A DNA stretch of 64,000 bases, taken from Blasia pusilla. Lineage: Eukaryota; Marchantiophyta; Marchantiopsida; Blasiales. The translations under genes were made by a program, and so were the position numbers. The stretch covers positions 55,738,001 to 55,802,000 of the forward strand of contig CM114271.1 in assembly GCA_050084515.1 (NCBI GenBank), given 5' to 3'. The notes below the pieces were generated by a model that saw only the letters and a list, made by a program, of their open reading frames with translations, was not told the origin of the DNA and searched no databases. Of the stretch, positions 44,597 through 55,739 are shown piece after piece (the first letter of the stretch is position 1; the number at the start of each line of letters is the position of its first letter).

Positions 44597-44745
44597 CCTC
44601 AGCCGATTTTAGATTCATGGTGTCCGAGACCTCATCGGAGACATTTCCTGCATCTCGACACTCTTTGTTGGACGGGCAGGGCTTTCTTCTATGGCGATTG
44701 CTTTTTCTCTTGGAGCTTTCGCCAATTCTGCTGTCCTCATAGAGG

Positions 44746-44950
44746 TTTCCAAGCTTGGAAACACAAGGTTACTTTAGGCCTGAATGTGGTCCACTTGCTA
44801 CTTTCTTCAAAAGATTTCATGAATTTGAAAGCAAACAAAAATTTCAAAAATGTCAAAAAGTTTTGAAGAGAGGAGTCGGATTCTGCCCTTTTTTTTGAGG
44901 AGAGACTCTCCTCTCTTCCTCTCTTCCTCTCTCATGTCAAAATACCAGCC
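44746..44950 (-). repeat. 205-bp inverted pair, right member
   Basis: Reverse complement of 30,333-30,537. Its inner edge touches the first aligned codons of B1 exon 1. No flanking duplication was found next to either member. Confidence 0.8.
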
Positions 44951-45502
44951 CCCCTCTTTGTAGATAGGCACTAGTTCATTCGCTATTTAGTTTATCACTT
45001 TGGGGAGGCGTTCATGAACCAGGTCATTCAATCTCCAACTTTGGTGATCCTTCCTATTGTCACATATGGAAGGACATGAGATTGTACTTTGTATGTCCTT
45101 ATATAGCAATCCATAGACATCAATAGGCATGCTCAAGTAGGATTTAACACTAGTTGTGCTATCTTCCTTATGTACAAGCATAAAGTAATTTATAGGGATT
45201 TTATAGTTAGGAATTTTGGGGTCCGATGTTACGAGGAAGTGATCGCCTCGGCACTTCCATTTGTGATACCTGTCGTGAGATAATGGAGAGTATACATAAT
45301 AAGTTTGTACTGAAAAAGGAGAACTTCTTAGAGAGTTCACCTTGCATTGATCACGTCTGCCGCAGCTAGAAGGCCCGCCCTTACTAGAAGAAAGGCTCTC
45401 GACACGACAAATGGTGCTTCCACTGAGAGATCTTTGAGGCAATAGATTGTGTTTGCAAGTTGGAGTCTTATCAAGATGACTACTTTTGGTAGTACTTCAT
45501 AA
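44951..45502 (-). other. Upstream flank with an unrecognised minus-strand ORF
   Basis: 45,442-44,987 (151 codons, minus) is open, contains HKWKCRGDHFLVTSDPKIP and ends PKVIN. It could be a 5' exon of gene B1 or part of another element. I do not recognise it. Confidence 0.3.
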
Positions 45503-47150
45503 ATGGGAACTGAGGGAGCTGAGGATCTTCTCCGAACTTTGACAACATTGTTGAGCCAACAAGGAGGAGTTCACATAGGAGAGCAAAGATCAACAAGGAC
45601 TCTTCAAGCGATTGTAAAGAAGTTGGGGAGATTTTATGGGAGGAACATCACCAAGTATGTTCGAGAGTATGTCTGTGAGATGGAGGTAAACCGTGTACCC
45701 GAAGGTGATATGGTGTCATGTTTTGAGTTAGCTGTAATACCATAAATTCGTAGTCAAGTAAAAAAGTTGAGAGCAAAAAATCCAACCTCGTGGGAGGAGT
45801 ATGAGCAGTTGCTGAAAGGAGAATTTGGAGGACAAGATTTTCAGAATGTTGGCAGACAAGACCAAAAAAGGAGATATCAACACTTATTGGAGGAAAGTGG
45901 AAGAAGCTGTTGCGATCCTTACAAAGCAAAATCGAAGTAGAGGTAGAACCACACTATTCAAGTCAAAGGTATCAATTTCAAATCCATTGCCTAAGCCCGT
46001 TTCAACAAAACTTGAAGATTCTGCTATACATGAGTTGGTGAAAGGTTTGAGAGAATTGAGAGTAGAAATGGTTGAGCTTAAACTTGATAGGAATCCTAGT
46101 GTTGGTGCTCCTCCGACAAGTAGGAACTTTGTGAGAAGATGTATATGGTGTGATAGTGTTGAGCATCAACGTTGAGAATGTGAGGAGTTTTCAGAAGCCC
46201 TTAAGAATGGAGTAGTAAACTTCAAAGATGGGAAGATTCATTCAACGCAGACTTGTATGCCGTTGAATACCAACTTTGGTAGAGGAGGAATGAAAGGCTT
46301 AGTGAGAAGTCAAGTAGGAGTTGCCACTACGGCATTAGATTATGACATCTTTGCAGTAAAAATAGAAGCGCATATTGTATCTATAGCTAAAAGTGAATCA
46401 TTACAATTTCCTCGAGAAATGATGATACAAGGGGCAGATGGGATGATCCACTGAAAGCTAGGTGTGTTAAAGCATACTTAGCACAAGAAAAACATGTGAG
46501 CTGGCAAGATGCTAGTGTGGAGGAGAAGAGGAGACGCGACAATGATGGTGTTGATCCTAAGGAAGCTGCACGAAGAGCGAGGACGGCAAGGAAAGGGAAA
46601 CCAGAGGCGCAACCATCAAGAGAAGAAGGGCCTTCTACATCTGAATCTATGATGGATTCTCAAATGAAAGAAGGTGGAATGAAGGAGAAAGAATTGAGGT
46701 CTTCTCAGAAGACCGAGGGTAAGACTCCTACATACAAGTTGCAGTCTGATATAGAGACAAGCACGAATTTAAAGGAGATTCTTGAGGAGAGGATCTTGGA
46801 TGCGAAAAAAGAGTTTTCTTTGAGGAAAGTCTTGGGCATAGCCAAACGTTACTTTCATGAGTTGATCATAGATGTGATCAAAAGGAAGAGGCAGATGACT
46901 GCAGATATGGTGATGGTGAGGGTGAGGGTATTGGATACTGACATCACAGAAGAAGAAGATGAAGAGCTTTGCCAAGTTTTTGGACAAAAGCTTGACTTAC
47001 GGGGAGAAGAGGCGAGAGTAGGAGAATCCTTGACAAAACAAGGTGAAGAAAGGCACAATGGTGGACACTATTCTCAATCATATTGTGCGCGTGCAACGAC
47101 GGAGGCTAGAGTTTGACTTGGATCTCTTCAAGAGTCAATTCTGGCTCTCG
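45503..47150 (+). pseudogene. Element G gag region
   Basis: 45,503-45,745 (LSQQGGVHIGEQ, FYGRNITKYVREY) and 45,825-46,175 give the capsid-like part, ending in a CIWCDSVEHQR...C knuckle in which the frame stops at TGA (46,173). 46,496-47,116 is a charged linker with KEAARRARTARKGK and an acidic helix (ITEEEDEELCQVF). At least three frame changes are present. Confidence 0.7.
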
Positions 47151-47557
47151 TTGATCATGGTTCGGAGATCAACATCATGTCGCGAAGTGTATATGACAAA
47201 GGGATGTGGCCAATTGATACAGGGCATGGATGGGTATTACGAGCGGCTAACAACCAAGAAGGTGAACTCTATGGTGCTTGTCCATCCGTCAGAACTCGTA
47301 ACGGAGATGTGTTGATTGAGCAAAATTTCTTTGTTCAGAATGGATCTGGTTATCCTGTGATTCTTGGGCAACCTTACATCACAACATCTAGAATGGAGAC
47401 CAAAGTCATGGATGATGGGTCTCATTATGCCCGTATTAGAAGTCAGGATGGAACAAGATCGGTTCAATTCCTTACTATACGAGTAGGTCATCAAAGGAAC
47501 AGGGAGAAGTTGAGAGATGGTCCTATGAAGGTAGAGAAGGATTTTTTGGATTTTTAG
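47125..47557 (+). pseudogene. Element G protease
   Basis: Reads ALVDHGSEINIMSRSVYDKG, then NGSGYPVILGQPYITTSRME. The active site is DHG instead of D-S/T-G, and ILGQP is the conserved flap-end motif. The frame is open for about 126 codons. A protease with His at the Ser/Thr position is probably inactive. Confidence 0.8.
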
Positions 47558-47569
47558 TTAGCACTCCTA

Positions 47570-48363
47570 TAGAGCGGGAATATGGGGGTGTAGAGAAAAG
47601 AAAGAGTCTTCCGCTAGCAGAAGGGGAAGAATCATATATATTTAGTTGTGGGTTTTCTCAATGTTTTTCTTCGTGGTCTAGTAGATTCCAAATGATGAAA
47701 GAAATGGATGAAAAGAAAAGACGGTTTATGGAAAAAGAAAGAGGGTTTGTTGAAATGTGAGGGTGTTCTATTAGATGAAGAGTTCATTAGTGGGATGTAT
47801 GAAGAAGAGGGTTTTGGGGATAGTCTTGAAGAGGTGTTCACCCAGATGAGCACCGATTCATTGGATACAAGTGTGATTATAATTCACTCGCGTGGGTTGC
47901 ATGAAGAAATATCAAGGTTTATGGAAGGAGAAAATGGATATGAATTTACGGAGAAGGAAGCGGAAGAGCACAAGTTTGAAGCAGAAGAACATCCCATGGA
48001 GGCACGAGTGCACACAAAATACAAGACAATGGCTCGGAAGGTGAAACCAATGGCTATTCAACTACCAGAGGGCTCTGGGAAACAAGTAGAACGTGCATCA
48101 TTGGAGCCAAGTCTGTGGGATGTCAGGAAGATATGACACAAGTTCAGAGAAGAGACGCTAGATCCTCTGCAAATTGGAGGGGGTGAGTTTCTCACAAAAA
48201 TTGAAAGGAAAAGTTTTCGGGAGATGTTAAGGAGACATGGTAAGGCCTTCTCTTTTACTACACAAGAAATTGGTTGTGTAGACACGAGTGTGGTGGCACC
48301 AATGGTAATTTTCACAGTTCCACATGTGCCTTGGGATTTCAAACCCATACCAATACCATGAGC
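47570..48363 (+). pseudogene. Element G linker between protease and RT
   Basis: 47,708-48,136 is an acidic, Glu-rich open frame (QMSTDSLDTSVIIIHSRG). It is followed by VPHVPWDFKPIPIP, the usual lead-in to the RT, with a TGA at 48,361. Confidence 0.55.
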
Positions 48364-48364
48364 T

Positions 48365-49791
48365 ATGATTCCCAAGCTGATTGAGTTATTGAAGGAGAAG
48401 ATGCACATGGATATCTTAAAGCCATCTATGGGGCCTTACTCGAGTCGATGGTTCACTGTGCTGAAGAAATCAAGAGCTCTCCGATTCATTCAAGATATGC
48501 AATCAGAAAATAAGGTAACCATTCGAAATATGGGAGCGGGGCCTAGAATAGACGAAGTCGCAGAAGCTTTTGCAGCCCATGCTATCTATTCGATAGGAGA
48601 TTTGCTCTCGGGATATGATCAATTCCAATTAGCTATGTAGAGTAGAGATATTACCACTATGCGCACTCCACTTGGGCTTGTAAGAATGTGCACATTACCT
48701 CAAGGAGCAACAAATTCTATCGCTCACATGCAGAGTGCAATGAATAAAATCGTGAGAGAGTTCATTCCTGAGAAGACTATTCTTTTTGTAGATGATATTT
48801 CTATAAAGGGATGTGCAATAGAAGATAGGATTGAGAGGGTTGTGAAAGATGGGTGTAGAAAGTTTGTGTCTGATCATATTCGTGATGTGGATATGATCCT
48901 AATAAGACTAGAAGAGATCAATCTTACTCTTTCTGGAGAAAAGTGTAGCTTTGGGGTTCCTCAGATTGTGGTAGTGGATCATCTTTGTGGAGAGTTTGGC
49001 CGAAAACCAAATCCAGAAAAAGTTGATGTCATCGAGAGGATACGAGAATGCAAAAACGTCACTGAAGTGAGAAGGTTTTTAGGAGCTTGTGTGTTTTATC
49101 ACGTGTGGATTCCTCATTTTGGCCACAGATCTGATCATTTGTATGAGCTGTTGAGAAAGAAGAAGAAGTTCACTTGGGAGAAGAAGCAAAGAGCAACAAT
49201 GATGCAGTTGAAGGAGGCATTGAAGTCGCCACCAGTTCTACGACAAATGAGCTACGAATGAGGAAGATCTATTATCATCACAGTGGACACTAGCCCTATT
49301 GCTATTGGGTGGACAGTTGGGGAGGATGACGCGGAAGGAAGAAGATTTGCGATGAGGTTTGGAGCTCGTATACTCACAGAACGACAGAGGAGGTACCCTC
49401 AGGTAAAGAGGGTACCTCCTCTTTACCTGAGGGAGTTGTAACTGCAATGAAAGCTGAGAAGGAGTATCTTATGGGAGCCTATGTATTTCTTGAGGTTTAT
49501 TGTCTACCTCTATTGGATATGATTGCAAATTTTACGACTCCAGATATAGCCATGCTACGTTGGATAGCCTACATTAGGTCCTTGAATCCACAATTGAAGC
49601 ATATAGCTAGGAAAGAGAACTCAGTAGCTGACATGTTGTCTAGAGCTAGATTTAGTCAAGAAGAAGATATGGAGGCAACTGAGATAGATGAGGATGATGC
49701 ACATGTGTGGGAAGTGTTATCTCAAGAACGAGGTGGCATAGAGGATGTTCTAGCCTTCAGAGAGAATTTGTATGAGGGCAGGTCAAAATAA
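48365..49791 (+). pseudogene. Element G reverse transcriptase and RNase H
   Basis: 48,365-48,640 has SSRWFTVLKKSRALRFIQDM and LLSGYDQFQLAM. After a TAG, 48,659-49,261 has RTPLGLVRMCTLPQGATNS (motif B) and ILFVDDISIKG (motif C, VDD intact). The thumb is RRFLGACVFYHVW. RNase H follows with ITVDTSPIAIGW, a broken RRYPQVKR segment containing an inverted micro-duplication (49,387-49,433), AEKEYLMGAY and IARKENSVADMLSR. RTPLGL...LPQGATNS with VDDI.IKG is wording I associate with elements of fungi and non-seed plants more than with seed-plant Tat, Athila or chromovirus lineages. Confidence 0.88.
49387..49433. repeat. Two overlapping perfect inverted repeats
   Basis: GAGGAGGTACCCTC (49,387-49,400) pairs with 49,408-49,421 across a 7-nt loop. 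CCCTCAGGTAAAGAGG (49,396-49,411) pairs with 49,418-49,433 across 6 nt. The two hairpins are mutually exclusive. It interrupts RNase H codons. Confidence 0.97.
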
Positions 49792-49849
49792 ATTGGGTAC
49801 TATTTATGCACTCTGCAAAGAGACAGAGGGTGGACATACAAGTTTTTCA

Positions 49850-51087
49850 AGTAGATTCGGAATAAGATATATGGCTATCTACTACAAGATGGTTATCTAT
49901 GGAAAAGGCCAAAGAGGAAAGGTGGAATGCCCTTGAGGGTGGTGGATGACAATGGGACAAAAATGCAAGTGCTCAAAGAATTCGACAATTCTTTATGGGC
50001 AGGACACAGAGGTACTTGGGCAACTTTCACCAAGAAAAAAGAGAGGTATTGGTGGAAAGGCCTATATAAGGATGTTGAGAGATATGTTGGGTCATGTGTT
50101 GAATGTCAGTTTCAATAAAAAATCAGGGTGAGAGATGGACTTAAATCCACGTATCCTTTTTCTATTCATCATCAATGGGTTATAAATCTAGTTGCTATGC
50201 CACTAGGTCTTTGGGGAATGCATTACCTGGTCTTAGCACGAGAAGAGTTGTCCAACTTTATAGAAGGGAGGGTTTTACGGGCTAAAACAACAGAGCCTAT
50301 ATATCATTTTATTCTAGAGGATTTTGTTGCTCAATATAGGAGTGTCGAGAGAATCCGTGCAGATAGAGGTGAGTTGAATGTAGAGGAAGCACGAGTGTTC
50401 TTCAAGAGATATGGAGTCCAATTGAGATTAACAACCTCCATGAATCCGGAGGCAAATGGCAAGAGCGAAAGGGGACATCTGCCAATCATTCAAGCATTGG
50501 TAAAGGCATGTGGAGATTGTTATGCTGACTGGCCTAGATTGCTTCCATTTGCTTTATGGGCAGATAGAACCACTCACAACATTGTTACAAGGTTCATGCC
50601 TATAGAGTTGATGATAAGTCAAAAGCCGATAATGCAAGTAGAAGGAGATATACCCACTTGGATAGGTTTGCCATGGGAAGACGGGCTTGATAGGGAAGAG
50701 CTCCTAGCACTTTGAATGCAGCAGGTAGAGTGGCGGGAAGAAGATATTGCATAAGCATTAGTCAAAATGAAGTAAGCAAGGTTGAAAAATAAGGAGCGCT
50801 TCGACAAAACGCATCAACTTCGGAAGGAGCCTATAAGAGAAGGAGATTGGGTCTTGGTGCACGACAATAGCCTCGACAACCAGCATAGTACAATTAAGAA
50901 GTTTGCACGTCGTTGGTTTGGTCCATACGTTGTAGTCTTTGCTTTTGACAATGCCATTTATAAACTACGTGAACTAGATGGCACAATTCTCAAACTGCCC
51001 ATTGCAGGAAAAAGGGTCAAGATTTTACGTAGACGTGAGGAATTTCTTGATTTCAATTCAATGTGTCTAGAGGCACAACAAAAATAA
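49850..51087 (+). pseudogene. Element G integrase
   Basis: 49,927-50,118 is the zinc domain (WAGHRGTWATF, RYWWKGLYKD, CVECQ), ended by TAA (50,116). 50,128-50,715 is the core: HHQWVINLVAMP (first catalytic Asp replaced by Asn), ERIRADRGELN (second Asp) and EANGKSERGH (Glu), then LPFALWADRTTHN. 50,782-51,087 is the C-terminal barrel with EGDWVLVHDNSLDNQH and RRWFGPYVVVF (GPY/F) and ends in a natural-looking stop. The D-to-N change alone would abolish activity. Confidence 0.88.
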
Positions 51088-51334
51088 GTCTGAGTAAAAT
51101 AGCAAGAAGTCTCGATATTTTTGGCACATACCGGAGGATGTGCAGGTTTGGAGGGGATGAATGTCGTATAGTAAAATCAGCCAGTGTGTAAACTCCTTCC
51201 TCGTTAAGTGTTAGATAGAGTTTTATTAGTATTAAGTAAATTAGCTTAGGAAAAGGAAATTCTCATGTTTAAACCTCTTTATGGTGCCTCTTTTATGTGG
51301 GCCCAACTTTAGGAAAAGAGGTAATAAATAAAAG

Positions 51335-51684
51335 ATGTTCCTCGTGCTTTGCTGAAGAGCGAAGTACTTCTTCATCATGCTTCGTTCAAGAGTGAAACAC
51401 TTCATAAACAGGTTCTTAATAAGGCTTCGTTGTCTTTTCCAAGCTTCGCTCTTAGTCTTTAGACTTTGTTACCGCATTTCCCTCTCCTCTAAGGCAAATC
51501 CTTGATTTTCCACCTCTCTACCTTGTCCTAGGAGCTTCGTGATCCATTTCAGTATTATTCATTCTTCCAATATACAAACATAATATCTAAAACACTCTTG
51601 TATATACAACCTTTACTTCATACAGTCTTCATTCCTTGAGTCAAAAGGTGTAAATCTCAAAATTACAAAATTGTGGGTATCACT
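51335..51684 (-). repeat. Truncated E-family LTR (5' end, minus orientation)
   Basis: Matches the right part of the E2 LTRs (GAGCGAAGTACTTCTTC, CTCTCCTCTAAGGCAAATCC, CAAAATTGTGGGTATCAC) and ends next to the first B2 codons at 51,685. The left ~850 bp are missing at the boundary with element G. Confidence 0.85.
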
Positions 51685-52161
51685 CAACGCCTCCATCAGG
51701 AGAGCAGAATTGGCAAAATCTCGGAGAGAAAAAGAAATCGCCATTGAAGAAAGCCATGCCCATCCAACGGACAGCGTTGAAATGCAAGAAATATCTCCGA
51801 TGAGGTTTGGGGACCCCATGAATTTAAAAACGATCGAGGAAACGGCCAAAGTTGAAGTGACGGACAATGAGGTCATGAGGACAGCGAGTGTGGAGATGGT
51901 GGACTTCTCTGAAGAAGCAAGAGAAGAGTCGTTGTTGTCATTGAGCCCGGTGGAAGAAACCAACCTTTATCTGATCAATGAGTTTCCCGTGGACTTGCCA
52001 GCTCCTGTCCCAAAGCAGCTGGCCGACCTGGACAGCGACCCAATCTTTGAGCGGGTAAGAAGAATACGAGCTATGTGAAATCTCATTATGCAAAACATTG
52101 GCAAAAAAATTGCAACGGCCGCTTATTTACTTAATCTCCATTGTGGCGGGTTGTAAAGCAG

Positions 52162-52618
52162 ATGACAGTGATGGACAACCAAAAGTCCCCAAGAATTCCA
52201 TTTTGTTGACTGCGGACAATGGAGTACGTCCACGAAATTTAGTTAGAGGAGGACATTGCAAAGTTGAAGCAGTCGTTAGCGACAACATCCTACGTCAAAA
52301 ACTTCCCTTCGTTCTATGTTGAGCCTTACGATCAACATGGAATGCAGGCTCTAGTGATGAAGAAGACTTGGAGGAATTGGACACATTTTGGAGGATGAGA
52401 GACCAAGAGTTCAAAAGAGCGATTGAAGGAACCCAATATAGCTGGATGCGGAACCTCTACTTCATGTGGGATTGGAACCACATGTACATGGCGTGGACGC
52501 AGTTTGCAGAGGAGCGCTCAAATTCATTGGAGACGCATTTCTTCGTGAGGGCAGTCGTGCTCCATCCATTTCCTCATCACATGGCAACGGTGGAAATGGA
52601 AATGCATGCAATGAATAC
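52162..52618 (+). pseudogene. B2 exon 2: ParB-like domain
   Basis: Reads MEYVHEI-stop-LEEDIAKLKQSLATTSYV...FPSFYVEP, then after a frame change ELDTFWRMRDQEFKRAIEGT, FMWDWNHMYMAWTQFAEE and VVLHPFPHHMATVEMEMHAMN. It aligns throughout with B1 exon 2. The DGNHR signature has become DWNHM. The exon ends ...GAATAC, followed by ATAAGT where B1 has GTAAAA, so the splice donor is lost. Confidence 0.66.
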
Positions 52619-53554
52619 ATAAGTTTCCTCATCCTTATGTTTGATTGCTTCAACCCGTCGAAGTCCGACAAGTTGCATAATTGGAAAGCTTGAATATGGG
52701 CAAGAATGATTTGAGTCTCTTGCCCCCATCCCCTTTGAGGTTTTGGGTATAGTCCAGCAACCAGTCGGAGTCCGACGGGTTGCTTGGTAGCCAAGTTTCC
52801 CACATTAATCCGGGATACTGCAACCAGTCGGACTCTGACGGGTTGAAAATTGACTCCATGATTAATTTGTTTTGCAACCCGTCGGACTCTGAAGAGTTGA
52901 AAAATGAGGGATAAGAAATCATCTGAGGCCTTAAAGCAACCCGTCGGAGTCCGATGAGTTGCTATACTATATCCTATTTTTTTGAAACTTTTGGCCAAAA
53001 GCAACCCGTTGGACTCTCACGGGTTGCATTTTCCCCCCAGGGCAAGTCGTTGGAGTCCGACAACTTGCTTTTAGGCCTCCAATTACTACTTAACAAGGCC
53101 ATTGGGCAACCCCTTGGACTCCGACGGGTTGCTATGGGCAATTTTCATCCAGAAACCTGACCCGGAATCGAAGTCATTTTACAATCGGTCAGAGTCCGAC
53201 GGGTTGGAACCAAGGAATAGGAGTCATTCAGCAACCCGTCGGACTCCGACGGATTGCATCACTTCATGTTGAAGGACATCTATGTGTTACCTTCTAGAAC
53301 CCGATGGGTTGACAGAGTTGCAACCTGTCGGAGTCCGATGGGTTGAAGAAAATACATTTTTTGTCGAAGAGACTACAAGTCAAAGCGATTGTTGCAACCC
53401 GTCGGACTCCAAAAGATTGGGCATCCTTAGAATCCCTCGAGAGTTTTGCAACCCATCAGAGTTCGACGGGTTGCACTCTCTATTTATGACTCTCTAGTGC
53501 GTCTAGACGAAAACCGACGGGTTGTAGTATTCTAACCTTGTGTTTGGATTGCAG
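52619..53554. repeat. Palindrome array R4 (intron 2 of B2)
   Basis: About thirteen copies plus two half-sites: 52,651-52,676, 52,758-52,783, 52,821-52,845, 52,875-52,899, 52,937-52,962, 53,002-53,027, 53,043-53,068, 53,107-53,132, 53,182-53,206, 53,232-53,257, 53,321-53,345, 53,395-53,419 and 53,449-53,474, with halves near 53,295 and 53,510. Spacing is 40-107 bp. The acceptor TTGCAG at 53,549-53,554 follows. Confidence 0.93.
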
Positions 53555-54602
53555 GATTGTATCCGAGGGGAACGTCACCCACCACTAGATCCAGGATTGC
53601 GACAGGGTCAAGAAGGTGCTTACTACGCACTTGGCAGAGTACAAGGGATTCCTAGGTGACGATCTGGTTGATGACATGCTGGCGAAGGGAGCTCAAATAA
53701 AGAAGAAGACTTGGGAAAATACCTTCATCTCCCAAGATGTAGCCATCACGATTCTTTACTGGTCCAAGATCTAGGCCGCCAAGAAGAGCGCCACGTTGGA
53801 ACTGGAGTGAAGGGAAAATGTCTCCATATTGAAACGGGCTAAATTCATTCAGGATGCCGTATCTGTAGCTACAAAATATAATACAAGCAAGATGCAGCGT
53901 TATATCGCAATCAGCATCCCCAAACTTGACCGAGAGTTCTACAAGGAGCTGAAGGCGATAATCAAGCGCAATCGGAAGAGGGATGAAGAAATGCAGGTCG
54001 AATGAGAGAGAAAGTGTCTGTGGACCGCGTGCCCACGTTTGCACTGTCCGGCATATCGGAGTTTAGGCAAATTTGACTGACAAAAATCAATCTCGAGGGC
54101 ACTGAGATGCAGAAGCGGGTGGCACACCACCCTCTGGGAGTATCAGATCTAATGATCTCCCATTGGCTATGGGAATGGTCATTATGGGACGCGTTGCGCC
54201 TTTTCGGGAAGTCGATGATTGTGGGTCTACAAGCGAAGCTGAAGAAGATTGATCCAGTTCCAGAGGAAGCAAACCTAGAGGTTGTAGAAGATTTCAAACT
54301 ATGGCTTGATGACATTAGAGATAAGCGAATGAAAAACCTAGGCTTCGGGATGATGTTCTAGAATCACATCCTCCCTCAGGCAGATTTGGACGAGGAAATA
54401 GAAGCGCACAAATGGGATTTTGCAAAGAAGAAGGGGGATCTTCAAGAGCAGGCACCCGAGTCATCGGACAGAGAGTTGCCCAGCGGATGGTGTACTGGTA
54501 CCTCATCAATTGTATGAATGTGGTTACCTGGCGCAAATTTCCCGCAACCTGCAAATTATGGGCTTCTCCGGCTGATGGAGAGGGATTCTCCATGTACGAC
54601 CT
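53555..54602 (+). pseudogene. B2 exon 3, first part (unknown helical domain)
   Basis: Aligns with B1 35,089-34,030: RIVSEGNVTH, VKKVLTTHLAEYKGFLGDDL, HWLWEWSLWDALRLFGKSM and YLINCMNVVTWRKFPATC. Three stops (53,589, 53,773 and 53,808 region) and a frame change are present. Coding is cut after MYD at 54,600 by E3. Confidence 0.7.
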
Positions 54603-55702
54603 TGTGATACCCACAATTTTGTAATCTTGAAGAATATATCTTTTTATTCAACGAAGACTCTTGTATATTATGATTTTGATTATGATTATTCATTATTATG
54701 AAGAAGAATAAGTGAATCACCAAGCTCCTAAGACAAGGCAGAGAGATGGAAGATCAAGGATTTGCCTTAGAGGAGAATCAAAAGCTGTAAAGAAGTATAA
54801 AGGATCAAGCGAAGCTCAGCGAAGCTTAGCAAAGCTTAGCGAAGCTTAACAAAGTCTAACGAAGCTCAACGAAGCTCTATATACGAAGTACTTCGCTCTT
54901 GACCGAAGCAGGAAGCACGAAGAGAATGAAGAACTTTGTCCTCCGGAAATTTAGCGCAGCGAAGCTCAACATGATTGTGATTCGAACCGACACATAGTTT
55001 AAAGAATTAGACTAGGAAAGGGCGCGACCCTTTGTATCAAATTGGTAGTTAGAACAGTTTTGTATCGCGGATTCATAGGGATCGTAGGAAAAGCTAAGAG
55101 AACCATAGATCTAGGTAATTCTGAGATATTGAAGAGACACCAACTTCATCAAGAACGCTTCGGATCATAGAAACGCTCCTACTCTCGAGAATATTTAAGA
55201 AACAGGACAGAAGCTATTATTATCATTCGCTCATGAAGTCCTTATGCTGTAGGAATGGTCCGAGCAAGAGAGTTGTACCCTCTCGAGCTTGTATATACTT
55301 TGAAGTCTTCCAATTCTTGATGGAGTAGTAAAGCATTCATTCATTCATTCTGATGTGCGATGCTTATGTCTGAATATTCTTTATGAGTAACCTGCCCCGA
55401 CGGATTGAGTTCCGAAAGTAGGATAAGCCAGCTTTATTCTTGAGGTCTCTGTGAGGTTCCCAGATGTCGAGAGAACAAATTGCCTGAGCGTACTTTTAAA
55501 CTCCACTCGAGAGAATTGAAGAAGGAAACATAGGTACTAAAAAGGATCGGAAGATGTTACTGGAATACTACATTTAAATTACATAATCAATTACACTTTT
55601 ACAACATAATCATCACTTTATACTCTCTTTTCATCCAACAATGATCCTCTTGGGGATCGAACTCTACAATTGACTATAAATAAGAAACACTTAGACATTA
55701 CA
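54603..55702 (+). repeat. E3 5' LTR
   Basis: TGTGATACCCAC...TTAGACATTACA, 1,100 bp. Shorter than the E1 LTRs through scattered deletions, and GAAGC words are again dense (54,790-54,960). Confidence 0.93.
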
Positions 55703-55719
55703 TATAGTCGAAGGCTTTT

Positions 55720-55737
55720 TGGCGTTGTTGCCGGGGA
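55720..55737 (+). other. E3 primer-binding site
   Basis: TGGCGTTGTTGCCGGGGA, 17 nt after the LTR end. Confidence 0.8.
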
Positions 55738-55739
55738 TC

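Larger units (their letters stand above)
31571..44745 (-). pseudogene. Gene B1: ParB-like domain plus class-beta DNA methyltransferase, split by E2
   Basis: Four exons deduced by comparison with B2. Exon 1 is 44,745-44,597 continued at 36,705-36,486. Exon 2 is 36,384-35,926, exon 3 is 35,089-33,056 and exon 4 is 32,434-31,921, with a possible tail to 31,571. Introns have GT-AG ends. Exon 1 encodes an acidic N-terminal region (EEMAEVQ, EVMRRASVEMVD, DPIFER). The predicted product is a bacterial-style modification methylase with an N-terminal ParB-like fold. Damage: the 7.9-kb E2 insertion in exon 1, a roughly 7-bp deletion after DAYLS in the catalytic domain, and scattered stops. It would act in the nucleus on DNA; substrate base and site are unknown. 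Confidence 0.72.
45503..51334 (+). mobile_element. Element G: second Ty3/gypsy lineage, decayed
   Basis: Gag-like ORFs, protease, RT-RNase H and integrase in order on the plus strand, then a purine-rich GGAGGGGATGAA (51,152-51,163) followed by TGTCGTATAG, a possible 3' LTR start at about 51,162. The LTR is cut at about 51,334 by an E-family LTR fragment. No 5' LTR or PBS was found. Pol wording differs strongly from E, D and F. Confidence 0.8.

Noticed and set aside
52651-53474. Regularly spaced palindromes as a CRISPR array
   Set aside because: Eukaryotic introns with GT-AG borders surround them, repeats are degenerate and fully palindromic, spacer lengths vary widely, spacers are conserved between the two gene copies, and there are no cas genes.
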